NCBI RefSeq assembly: GCF_030767025.1
Contig: NZ_JASITE010000018.1
Span: forward strand, 1-64,000
Reading direction: 5' to 3'
DNA: 64,000 nucleotides
Source of the DNA: Nocardia sp. CC227C
GTDB taxonomy: Bacteria > Actinomycetota > Actinomycetes > Mycobacteriales > Mycobacteriaceae
In this document: piece by piece, positions 17,336 through 26,088 of the stretch
Layout: every line of letters starts with the position of its first letter
How positions within the stretch are numbered: position 1 is the first letter of the stretch
Translations under genes and position numbers: made by a program
Notes under the pieces: generated by a model
What the model saw: the letters and a program-made list of their open reading frames with translations, nothing else
Database searches by the model: none
Told to the model about the DNA's origin: nothing

Positions 17336-18478
17336 CTACTTGCGGACCACGTTCTCCCAGCCCGCCACGGTCTCCGGCTTGCGCGGCGCGGGACCGGTGT
17401 AGATGGCGGCGGGGCGCACCAGCTTGCCCAGCTTCTTCTGCTCCATGATGTGCGCGCACCAGCCCGCGGTGCGGCCGCAGGTGAACATGGCGGGCATCAT
17501 GTGCGCGGGCACCTCGGCGAAGTCCAGGATGACCGCGGCCCAGAACTCCACATTGGTCTCGATGGCGCGGTCGGGGCGGCGCTCGCGCAGTTCGGCCAGG
17601 GCGGCCTGCTCCAGCGCGGCGGCCACCTCGTAGCGCGGGGCGGCCAGGCGCTGGGCGGTGGCGCGCAGCACGCGGGCGCGCGGGTCCTCGGCGCGGTACA
17701 CGCGATGCCCGAAGCCCATGAGCTTCTCCTTGCGGTCGAGGATGCCCTTGACCAGAGCCCTGGCGTCGCCGGTCTTCTCGACCTCCTCGATCATGGGCAG
17801 CACGCGGGCGGGCGCGCCGCCGTGCAGCGGGCCGGACATGGCCCCGATCGCACCGGACAGCGAGGCCGCGACGTCGGCGCCGGTGGAGGCGATGACCCGG
17901 GCGGTGAAGGTGGAGGCGTTCATGCCGTGCTCGGCGGCGGAGACCCAGTAGGCGTCGATGGCCTCGGTGTGCTTGGGGTCCGGGTCGCCCTTCCAGCGGG
18001 TCATGAACCGCTCGGTGACCGTGGTGCACTCGTCGATCTTCCGCTGCGGCACCGCGGGCTGGTAGATGCCGCGCGCCGACTGCGCCACATAGGACAGCGC
18101 CATCACCGAGGCGCGGGCGAGGTTCTCGCGGGCTTCCTCGTTGTCGATGTCGAGCAGCGGCTGGTAGCCCCAGATGGGAGCCAGCATGGCGAGTCCGGCC
18201 TGCACGTCCACTCGCACGTCACCGGTGTGCACGGGCAGCGGGAAGGGTTCGGCGGGCGGCAGGCCGCGGCCGAATTCGCCGTCCACGAGCAGCGCCCAGA
18301 CGTCGCCGAAGGTGACCCGGTTGGTGACCAGGTCCTCGATGTCGACGCCGCGGTACCGCAGCGCACCCCCGTCCTTGTCGGGCTCGGCGATATCGGTGGT
18401 GAACGCCACCACGCCCTCGAGACCGCTCACGAAGTCGGACGGAACTGCTGGACTGGGAACCGCAGCGCTGGCAGTCAT
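17336..18478 (-). CDS. citA: Citrate synthase 2 (CitA type)
   Basis: A 380-residue citrate synthase family protein. It shows the order GALRYRGVDIEDL, SAAEHGMNASTFTARV (first catalytic His), SGPLHGGAPARVLPM, LMGFGHRVYRAEDPRAR (second catalytic His), and IETNVEFWAAVILDFAEVP, where the usual catalytic Asp position is replaced by Glu in NVEFW. It corresponds to Rv0889c. The short N terminus compared with GltA marks it as the dimeric, Gram-positive-like group. It condenses acetyl-CoA with oxaloacetate; 2-methylcitrate synthase activity cannot be excluded from sequence. It is divergent from pdxH. Confidence 0.88.
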   Translation of the reverse strand: MTASAAVPSPAVPSDFVSGLEGVVAFTTDIAEPDKDGGALRYRGVDIEDLVTNRVTFGDVWALLVDGEFGRGLPPAEPFPLPVHTGDVRVDVQAGLAMLAPIWGYQPLLDIDNEEARENLARASVMALSYVAQSARGIYQPAVPQRKIDECTTVTERFMTRWKGDPDPKHTEAIDAYWVSAAEHGMNASTFTARVIASTGADVAASLSGAIGAMSGPLHGGAPARVLPMIEEVEKTGDARALVKGILDRKEKLMGFGHRVYRAEDPRARVLRATAQRLAAPRYEVAAALEQAALAELRERRPDRAIETNVEFWAAVILDFAEVPAHMMPAMFTCGRTAGWCAHIMEQKKLGKLVRPAAIYTGPAPRKPETVAGWENVVRK

Positions 18479-18578
18479 GGTGTGACTCTCCTTGCAAACC
18501 GGGCCGTCCGATCGATGGGCGGCCTCGCCGATCAGTTAGACCTTAACGCCACCATTACCGCGGAGTAACCTCTGGCCC

Positions 18579-19304
18579 ATGACCGACCTGGAGAAATCCG
18601 TCACGTCCGCGCTGGATATCGCGGCCATGCGTGTGGAGTACGGCGTGGACGCCGGGGACAACCATCCGGGCCGGGACACCGATCTGGACGAGAGCTGGCT
18701 GGCCGACGGCTGGGAGCCGTTGCTGCGCACCTGGATCGAGGAGGCCACCCATGCCGGGCTGATCGATCCGAACGCCATGGTGCTGGCGACCGTGGAGCTG
18801 ACGCCGAGCGGCCCCAAGCCCGCGACCCGCACCGTGCTCTGCAAGGGGCTGTCGCCGGAGGGTGTGACCTTCTACACGAATTTCGAGTCGTTCAAGGGGC
18901 GGGCGCTGGCCGCGACGCCGTATGCCTCGGCCACCCTGGTGTGGCCCGCCCTGAGCCGGCAGGTGACGGTGCGCGGACCGGTGCACCGGGTGTCGCCGGA
19001 GGTCACCGAGATCTACTGGCGGTCGCGCCCGCGCGGGTCGCGATTGGGGGCGTGGGCGTCGGAGCAGTCCCGGTCCATCGGTTCGCGGTCGGAGCTGGAC
19101 CGGCGGATGGCCGAGACGACCGAGCGATTCGCCGGGGTCGACGACATTCCGGTGCCGCCGTTCTGGGGCGGGTTCCAGATTCGACCGGAGACGGTGGAGT
19201 TCTGGCAGGGGCGGCGCAGCCGCATGCACAACCGGATCCGGGTCACGCTGGAGCCGGGAACCACCGATGTCGCGGCCATGAAGGTGGAACGGCTCCAGCC
19301 CTGA
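18579..19304 (+). CDS. pdxH: Pyridoxamine 5'-phosphate oxidase
   Basis: A 241-residue FMN enzyme of vitamin B6 salvage, oxidising pyridoxine or pyridoxamine 5'-phosphate to pyridoxal 5'-phosphate. FMN and substrate motifs are in order: MVLATVELTPSGPKPATRTVLCKG, GVTFYTNFESFKGRALAATP, RQVTVRGPVHRVS, RGSRLGAWASEQSRSI, and the C-terminal PPFWGGFQIRPETVEFWQGR with RMHNRI. The family length is about 220-230, so it is essentially full length. It starts at ATG 18579, 100 bases from the divergent citA start, so the two genes share a promoter region. Confidence 0.95.
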   Translation: MTDLEKSVTSALDIAAMRVEYGVDAGDNHPGRDTDLDESWLADGWEPLLRTWIEEATHAGLIDPNAMVLATVELTPSGPKPATRTVLCKGLSPEGVTFYTNFESFKGRALAATPYASATLVWPALSRQVTVRGPVHRVSPEVTEIYWRSRPRGSRLGAWASEQSRSIGSRSELDRRMAETTERFAGVDDIPVPPFWGGFQIRPETVEFWQGRRSRMHNRIRVTLEPGTTDVAAMKVERLQP

Positions 19305-19352
19305 GCCGCACGGCGGATACCCGTATCCGAGCGGTCTCGAGCGGCGAAATGG

Positions 19353-19398
19353 TGGGATGAATCACCGGAAATCCGGTGCCGCCGATCAATTCATCCCA
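19353..19398. promoter_or_regulatory. Nested inverted repeat just upstream of the MFS gene
   Basis: Outer arms TGGGATGAAT (19353-19362) and ATTCATCCCA (19389-19398) are a perfect 10-bp inverted repeat. They enclose a second perfect hairpin, CACCGG-AAAT-CCGGTG (19364-19379). The structure ends 14 bases before the MFS start codon. It could be an operator for a dimeric regulator or a structured leader or terminator after pdxH. Confidence 0.5.
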
Positions 19399-19412
19399 TT
19401 AATCTCCTGTCG

Positions 19413-20699
19413 GTGCAGCTGCTCGCCGACGTCACCCCGCTGCGGAATCCGGATTTCCGACGACTCTGGACCACCGGCATCGTCACGGTCATCGGCGCGC
19501 AGCTGTCCGTCGTGGCGGTACCCAAACAGCTCTACGACATCACCCAGAACTCCTCGTACGTCGGCCTCGCCGGTCTGTTCGGCCTCGTCCCCCTGATCGG
19601 TTTCGGCCTGTGGGGCGGCGCACTCGCCGACGCCATGGACCGCCGCAAGCTGCTGCTCATCACCAGCACCGGCACCGGTCTGACCGCCCTGGCGTTCTGG
19701 GCGCAGGCCGCCGCCGGGAACACCAACCCGTGGCTGATCCTCGGGCTGTTCGCCGCGCAGCAGGCGTTCTTCGCGGTGAACCAGCCCGCCCGCGCCGCCA
19801 TCTACCCGCGGCTGCTGCCCAATGAGCAACTGCCCGCGGCGAATTCGCTGTCCATGACGGTCATGCAGTTCGGCGCCATCGCCGGACCGGTGTCGGCGGG
19901 CATGCTCATTCCGATCACCGGCCTGGCCATGCTGTATCTCCTGGACGCCATCGCGCTGCTCGCCACCGTCTGGGCGGTGTGGAAGCTCCCGTCCATCCAT
20001 CCCATCGGCGAGACCCGCCGCGCCGGAATCCGGGAGGTGCTGGACGGTTTCGGCTATCTCGCCACGCAGAAGGTGCTGCTGGCCTCCTTCGCCGTCGATA
20101 TCGTCGCCATGGTCTTCGGCATGCCGCGCGCGCTGTTCCCGGAGATCGCACAGCACAGCTTCGGCGACTCCCCCTCGGGCGGAACGGCATTGGGCCTGCT
20201 CTTCGCGGCCATGTCGGTCGGCGCGGTGCTCGGCGGCGTGTTCTCCGGCTGGCTGACCCGCATCCGCCGCCAGGGGCTGGCGGTGATCTGGCTGATCGTG
20301 CTGTGGGGGCTGGCCATGGTCGGCTTCGGAGCCGCGGTGGGCGCGACCGGGCACGGCCTCGGCCTGGCGGCGGGCCTCTGGATCGCCCTGACCTGCCTGG
20401 CCCTCGGCGGCGCGGTCGACATGTTCTCCGCCGCCCTGCGCACCACCATGCTCCAGCAGGTCGCCACCGACGAGATGCGCGGACGCCTGCAAGGGGTGTT
20501 CATCGTGGTGGTGGCGGGCGGACCCCGTATCGGTGATGTTGCCCATGGTTTCGCGGCGGCCGCGGTGGGTACCGCTGTAGCTGCGGCGGGCGGCGGCCTG
20601 CTCGTGGTGATCGGCATGGCGATCTCGGCGATCGCCTTCCCGATCTTCGTGCGCTACCGCGTCACCCGCACACATGCGGAGGTACCGGCCGGAAGCTGA
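19413..20699 (+). CDS. MFS exporter of the EntS/MFS_3 type
   Basis: A 428-residue major facilitator protein with about 12 membrane helices. It starts at GTG 19413 with PLRNPDFRRLWTTGIVTVIGAQLSVVAVP, the opening typical of EntS-like (MFS_3) exporters. The loop 2-3 motif is GGALADAMDRRKLLL; GDSPSGGTALGLLFAAMSVGAVLGG and MRGRLQGVFIVVVAGGPRIGDVAHG are also typical of this group. EntS exports enterobactin; related proteins export other siderophores or drugs. The siderophore-type NRPS in this window is 40 kb away, so a link is only a possibility. The ribosome binding site is weak, and a nested inverted repeat lies just upstream. Confidence 0.85.
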   Translation: MQLLADVTPLRNPDFRRLWTTGIVTVIGAQLSVVAVPKQLYDITQNSSYVGLAGLFGLVPLIGFGLWGGALADAMDRRKLLLITSTGTGLTALAFWAQAAAGNTNPWLILGLFAAQQAFFAVNQPARAAIYPRLLPNEQLPAANSLSMTVMQFGAIAGPVSAGMLIPITGLAMLYLLDAIALLATVWAVWKLPSIHPIGETRRAGIREVLDGFGYLATQKVLLASFAVDIVAMVFGMPRALFPEIAQHSFGDSPSGGTALGLLFAAMSVGAVLGGVFSGWLTRIRRQGLAVIWLIVLWGLAMVGFGAAVGATGHGLGLAAGLWIALTCLALGGAVDMFSAALRTTMLQQVATDEMRGRLQGVFIVVVAGGPRIGDVAHGFAAAAVGTAVAAAGGGLLVVIGMAISAIAFPIFVRYRVTRTHAEVPAGS

Positions 20700-20897
20700 T
20701 GATCTCGGCCGTCGGATCGGTTCATGCCGATACCACATGACCGCACCGGACCTCACCTCGCGGCGAAGTGACTGTGAGGTAGTCAAGGGTGACCCTCATT
20801 AGTCGGGCCTACCGGACAGCGACTAGCGTTGAGGGTAAGCGCACCGTGTGCCGACCGCACCGATGCCGACGGTTACAAGCCTGAGAGGGATCCTTCC

Positions 20898-22211
<1,314 letters not shown>

Positions 22212-22224
22212 CCCCGGCACCCCC

Positions 22225-22256
22225 GAAACCCGCCCCCGTACTCGGAGGCGGGTTTC
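22225..22256 (+). terminator. gltA terminator
   Basis: A perfect 10-bp stem GAAACCCGCC / GGCGGGTTTC with a 12-base loop, 14 bases after the gltA stop codon. Confidence 0.8.
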
Positions 22257-22273
22257 GCGCATTCCGCCCCCGG

Positions 22274-22326
22274 TTCCCGGTCGGCTGGCGGGAGACCACC
22301 CCTTCCCGGTTGGCTGGCGGGAGACC
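22274..22326. repeat. Two-copy 24-bp direct repeat
   Basis: TTCCCGGTCGGCTGGCGGGAGACC (22274-22297, written here as unit one) recurs with one substitution at 22303-22326 in the gltA-eis gap. It may be a local duplication; no function is evident. Confidence 0.65.
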
Positions 22327-22460
22327 CCGCCGATGCGGCAGTAGGAAGACCGCAGCGCTTGCCCCACCGGCAACTGCCTCCCGCGCCCCGTCGGCCGACC
22401 CGAACGCAAGCGGATCATTAGCACCCGACTAGCGCGAGCGCCCATGCTCTCTCGTAGAGC

Positions 22461-22501
22461 GGAGCCGCACCTGCCGCGGCGGGGGCGGCAGGTGGGGCTC
22501 C
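22461..22501. other. Long hairpin between gltA and eis
   Basis: Arms of 16 bases (22461-22476 and 22486-22501) pair with one mismatch around a 9-base GC-rich loop, 59 bases before the eis start. It could end read-through transcription or act as a structured leader. The rest of this 350-base gap holds no gene that I can support. Confidence 0.5.
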
Positions 22502-22560
22502 GTTCGCACATCCGGGAAATTCAGGTGCGCACCCCCACGCCCGCGTGCGATCGTCCGGTA

Positions 22561-23769
22561 ATGGCATCGACGAATGGCATCACCATCCGCTCGTCCACCC
22601 GCGACGACTGGCCCGCGGTCGTGAACCTGCTGGAGACCGGCTTCGGCCAGCGCTACGACCCGGCCGAGCTCGACATCATCCCCGATCTGTTCACCCCCGA
22701 GCGCGCCCTGCTCGCCATGGACGGCGGCCGCATCGTCGGCCACACCGTGGACCGGCGGATGACCGTCACCGTGCCCGGGGAGCGGACCGTGGCGGCCTCC
22801 GGCATCTCCGCGGTGGCGGTGGCTCCGACGCACCGGCGGCGCGGCATCCTGCGGGCGCTCTACACCGAGCAGCACGCGCGCACCGAGGCGGAGGGACTGC
22901 CGCTCACCATCTTCACCGCGAGTGAGGGCACCATCTACGGCCGGTTCGGCTACGGCACCGCCATCGAGCGCGATTTCGTGAGCATCGATCGGCATCGGGC
23001 CGAATTCCGGCCCACCACACCGGATCACGGCGGGGTCGAGATCGCCCCCGTGGACGAGTCGACCCAGGCCCGCATCCGCGACGTGTACGACCGCTGGCGG
23101 CGGCTGGTGCCCGGAGCGCAGGAACGCCCCGACGCCGGTTGGCGGCTCTGTTTCGCCGACCCGCCGCGCTACCGCGGCGGCGCGTCGACGCTGTTCGCGC
23201 TGCTGCATCCGGACGGCTACGTGCTCTACCGCCGGGAATGGGGTGAGAGGGAGTCGGTCGCGACCGTCTGGGAGTTCCGCGCCGTCACCACCGAGGCGCA
23301 CGCGGCGCTGTGGCGGGTGCTGCTCGGCCTGGATCTGGTGGACCGGGTGGTGTGCGATCTGGCCGACAACGATCCGCTCCCCTACCTGCTCACCGATCCC
23401 CGCCTGGTGCGGGTCACCGGTCGGCGTGATCATCTGTGGGTCCGGATCATGGACGTGCCTGCCGCGCTGACCGCGCGCACCTACCGGAGCGACCTGGATG
23501 TGGTTGTGGCCGTGCACGATCCGTTCCGCGATGCGGGCGGCACCTTCGCTCTCCGCGTGCGCGACGGCATTGCCGAATGCGAGCCGACCACCCGCTCCGC
23601 CGACCTGGAACTCGGCACCGCGGAACTGTCCAGCCTCTACCTCGGCGGCCACCGCGCCCGAGTGCTGGCCGCCGCCAACCGAATCCAGGTCAAGGACCCG
23701 GCCACCCTGCGCGCGTTCGACGAAGCCTTCACCACCGAGCGCGACGCCGAACTCGGCTGGTTCTTCTGA
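22561..23769 (+). CDS. eis: Eis-family GNAT N-acetyltransferase
   Basis: A 402-residue three-domain Eis-type acetyltransferase from ATG 22561. The first GNAT domain carries the acetyl-CoA loop ISAVAVAPTHRRRGILRALY near residue 90 and the Tyr-containing GTIYGRFGYGTAIERD. A second GNAT-like domain follows, then a C-terminal sterol-carrier-like domain ending FDEAFTTERDAELGWFF; the C-terminal carboxylate is catalytic in Eis. Mycobacterial Eis acetylates aminoglycosides at several amines and also host proteins. In environmental relatives the natural substrate is unknown. Length matches Eis (about 400). No operon partner. Confidence 0.9.
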   Translation: MASTNGITIRSSTRDDWPAVVNLLETGFGQRYDPAELDIIPDLFTPERALLAMDGGRIVGHTVDRRMTVTVPGERTVAASGISAVAVAPTHRRRGILRALYTEQHARTEAEGLPLTIFTASEGTIYGRFGYGTAIERDFVSIDRHRAEFRPTTPDHGGVEIAPVDESTQARIRDVYDRWRRLVPGAQERPDAGWRLCFADPPRYRGGASTLFALLHPDGYVLYRREWGERESVATVWEFRAVTTEAHAALWRVLLGLDLVDRVVCDLADNDPLPYLLTDPRLVRVTGRRDHLWVRIMDVPAALTARTYRSDLDVVVAVHDPFRDAGGTFALRVRDGIAECEPTTRSADLELGTAELSSLYLGGHRARVLAAANRIQVKDPATLRAFDEAFTTERDAELGWFF

Positions 23770-23918
23770 GCCGTACGACGGCCCGCGCATCCTGATCCGG
23801 CTCCCCGGCGATCAGCCCGGCCGAGCAGGCGCTGCCCGACGACGAGTACCGCCGATCACACGCCGGTTACGGGCGGTGGCAGTGATTCCGGGGCGCTGGC
23901 ATGCTGGGGAGGGTGAGC

Positions 23919-24326
23919 GTGCTCAGACTGCTGTTGAACGTACTGTGGCTGGTGTTGGTCGGGTTCTGGATGGCGGTCGGCTATATCGTCGCCGGGCTGA
24001 TCTGCTGCGTCCTGATCATCACCATTCCGTGGGGTATCGCGGCGTTCCGGCTCGCCTCGTTCGTGCTGTGGCCGTTCGGGCGGGAGGCCGTGGAGAAGCC
24101 GGGGGCGGGCGTGCCGTCCATGCTCGGCAACGTGGTGTGGTTCATCGTCGCGGGCTGGTGGTTGGCGTTGGGCCACATCTTCACCAGCATCGCGCTGGCG
24201 GTCACCATCATCGGCATCCCGTTCGCGTGGGCGAATCTGAAGCTCGTTCCGGTCTCGCTGTTCCCGCTGGGGCGCGAAATCGTCTCCAGTGACCAGCCTT
24301 TCGGATATCAGCCGGCGCGGGCCTGA
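23919..24326 (+). CDS. YccF-family inner membrane protein
   Basis: A 135-residue membrane protein with two copies of the YccF (DUF307) motif. The first copy is LLNVLWLVLVGFWMAVGYIVAGLICCVLIITIPWGIAAFRLASFVLWPFGR, and the second is GNVVWFIVAGWWLALGHIFTSIALAVTIIGIPFAWANLKL with SLFPLGREIV. GTG 23919 has GGGGAGG at a normal distance and gives the family N terminus; GTG 23913 and ATG 23901 are alternatives. Four membrane helices are expected. The function is unknown. It converges on marR with only 6 bases between. Confidence 0.85.
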   Translation: MLRLLLNVLWLVLVGFWMAVGYIVAGLICCVLIITIPWGIAAFRLASFVLWPFGREAVEKPGAGVPSMLGNVVWFIVAGWWLALGHIFTSIALAVTIIGIPFAWANLKLVPVSLFPLGREIVSSDQPFGYQPARA

Positions 24327-24332
24327 CCCGCG

Positions 24333-24770
24333 CTACTCCGATTCGTCGACGATCTGCTTCATGATCGCGACGGCCTCTTCGAGCACCTTCAGCTGATCCG
24401 GGGCCAGACCGCTGAGCTGCTCGGTCATCCACGCCTCGCGCGCGCTGGTCTCATCGGCGATCAGCGCCCGCCCGGCGTCCGACAGCGACACGATGATCTG
24501 CCGCCCGTCGGTCGGATGCGGATTGCGCTCCACCAGGTCCATTTCGGTGAGCGATGCGATCACCCGGGTCATGGACGGCGGCTGCACCCGCTCCTTGGCG
24601 GCCAGCGTGCCGGGGGTCATGGCGCCTTCCCGGTTCAGGGTGGCGAGCGCCGAGAGCTGGGTCAGCGAAATCTGGGCATCGGCTCGCCTACCCCGCAGAT
24701 GTCGCGTCAAGCGCACCACCGCCAGTGAGAGGTCACCAGCGAGCGCTCGAATATCGGAAGGCGTTGTCAC
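24333..24770 (-). CDS. MarR-family transcriptional regulator
   Basis: A 145-residue winged-helix regulator from GTG 24770. The DNA-binding part is ISLTQLSALATLNREGAMTPGTLAAKERVQPPSMTRVIASL with the wing TEMDLVERNPHPTDGRQIIVSLSDAG. The helices at both ends form the dimerisation domain. It resembles Rv0880c, a MarR regulator in the same neighbourhood in M. tuberculosis. No adjacent transporter or enzyme suggests its ligand; the downstream yccF gene converges on it. Confidence 0.88.
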   Translation of the reverse strand: MTTPSDIRALAGDLSLAVVRLTRHLRGRRADAQISLTQLSALATLNREGAMTPGTLAAKERVQPPSMTRVIASLTEMDLVERNPHPTDGRQIIVSLSDAGRALIADETSAREAWMTEQLSGLAPDQLKVLEEAVAIMKQIVDESE

Positions 24771-25282
24771 AGAGGCAAACGATACGGGACCGGCCGCATC
24801 GGGGGCGGCTGTTCGGCCCCGGACCGCGCACGTTCTCACCGCACGCCGGACTCGGCCACCGCCGCACCGCCCGGCAGCCCACCTACCGATCATGCCTCAC
24901 GTCAGCAGGCGAACACCCCGACAACGGCCGAAACCCGCCAGCCCAGCCCGCGCCCCCACCCGATCCCGAACCCGCGGCGAACAGACATTCGCCGCAGCCC
25001 GCACCACCCCTGTCCCATCCGGGCCACACCGCCGTTCTCGAGGCGAGAAAGTGACAGGTTCCGGGCGCCGCACCCACCCACACTCCGAACGGCGGCGACG
25101 GGCCGCACGCTGAGCACGATCGTCCGCGCCGAGTACGGTCCTCCGCGCCGAGCCTGGCTTTCCGGTCCAGCGGACGATAGCCCGGATCGGGCGTCCTCAA
25201 CGGTCCGGTGGCGTCGTCGAATGTCGTGGGCCGTCCGTGGTGTACGTAGTCGACTTCGTCATGGACGCGCAGCCGAGCCACC
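24771..25282. other. Non-coding region upstream of marR
   Basis: About 500 bases with no frame that combines codon bias, a ribosome binding site and a recognisable product. Open stretches on both strands here look like chance frames in GC-rich DNA. It must contain the marR promoter. Confidence 0.55.
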
Positions 25283-25462
25283 TACGTGGGCAGGATGCGT
25301 ACGTCGACCCGATGTGTGCGTCGGCAGGATGCGTGCCTCGGCAGGAAGCGTACGTCGACGCGATACTCACGTCGTGCGTCGGCAGGATGCGCACGTCGGC
25401 GGCATACGCGCGTCGGCGGCATACGCACGTCGGCGGGAAGCGTGCCTCGGCGGGATACGCGT
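25283..25462. repeat. Minisatellite of about ten 17-bp units
   Basis: Degenerate head-to-tail copies of a 17-base unit close to NNCGTCGGCRGNATRCG, for example TGCGTCGGCAGGATGCG, TGCCTCGGCAGGAAGCG, CACGTCGGCGGCATACG and CGCGTCGGCGGCATACG. Some units carry TACGTCGAC variants. Seventeen is not a multiple of three, so the array does not encode a simple peptide repeat. It ends 27 bases before the DUF2530 gene and may affect its expression. Confidence 0.8.
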
Positions 25463-25488
25463 GGGCTGGTGGGCTCTAGGCTGGTGGG

Positions 25489-25728
25489 GTGACTCGACCC
25501 GTACCGGAGATTCCGCCGCGCTTCACCGATCCGCGGCCGGTGCTGGCGATCGGCAGCATCGCCTGGCTGATCGCCACGATCGTGGTGTTCGCCAGTGGTG
25601 ACCGCTGGCACGAGGCGCGCCCGGTCTGCCTCATGGGGCTGGCGGTGGGGCTGCTGGGGTACACGATCTTCGCCATCCAGCGGCGCGGGGCGCGACGGGG
25701 CGACAAGGGGGCGCAGGTCGGGCTCTGA
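25489..25728 (+). CDS. DUF2530 membrane protein
   Basis: A 79-residue protein from GTG 25489. After PEIPPRFTDPRPVLAIGSIAWLIATIVVF comes a first helix; a second is RPVCLMGLAVGLLGYTIFAIQ; the tail is basic (RRGARRGDKG). This is the DUF2530 pattern (Rv0879c of M. tuberculosis, also next to the MarR gene). The gene is directly preceded by a 17-bp minisatellite and followed by a 26-bp minisatellite. Function unknown. Confidence 0.8.
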   Translation: MTRPVPEIPPRFTDPRPVLAIGSIAWLIATIVVFASGDRWHEARPVCLMGLAVGLLGYTIFAIQRRGARRGDKGAQVGL

Positions 25729-26088
25729 GGCGGGCGGCGCACCCGCCGGTCACCACCCCACAAGCCCCGGCACGACGCCACCCGCCGCATCACGACTTCG
25801 ACTGGCTCAGCATCGTATTCGCGCCGATCCACCCGGTCAGCGGCCCTGCACCCGGGCAAGTGGGCTGTCCAGGCTCGATCAGCGGGCCGACCGGTGGTGC
25901 GGCGCGGCGGCCACGGACGTGCGGAGGCGCGGGGTCACGGCGGCGCGGCGGCCACGGCAGTCACGGCGGCGCGGCGGCCACGGTAGTCACGCGACACAGC
26001 GGCCACGGAGGCGCGGCGGTCACGGAGGCGCGCGCGGGTCGGGCTCGCGCACCCGACTCGGCACGGCATAGTCGGCCTGGCGCAGCCG
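25729..26088. other. Non-coding region with a 26-bp tandem repeat
   Basis: A 360-base gap between DUF2530 and the ceramidase 3' end. Its right half is filled by a minisatellite, listed separately. No gene is supported. Confidence 0.6.
25899..26037. repeat. Minisatellite with 26-bp unit
   Basis: Two nearly perfect adjacent copies (25939-25964 and 25965-25990, one difference) of a unit beginning GGCGGCGCGGCGGCCACGG and ending in AGTCAC are flanked by partial copies on both sides. The sequence is unrelated to the 17-bp array 450 bases to the left. Confidence 0.75.

Noticed and set aside
20700..20897. CRP-like site before gltA (TGTGAGGTAGTCA)
   Set aside because: Only one half-site matches TGTGA; the other is degraded, so it is not convincing beside the perfect site at 38022.
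24493..25113. Plus-strand open frame opposite marR and beyond
   Set aside because: Its first half is antisense to marR and the remainder is Arg/Pro/Ser-rich without coding character.
25283..25462. CRISPR array
   Set aside because: The units are contiguous 17-mers without unique spacers, and no cas gene is present.
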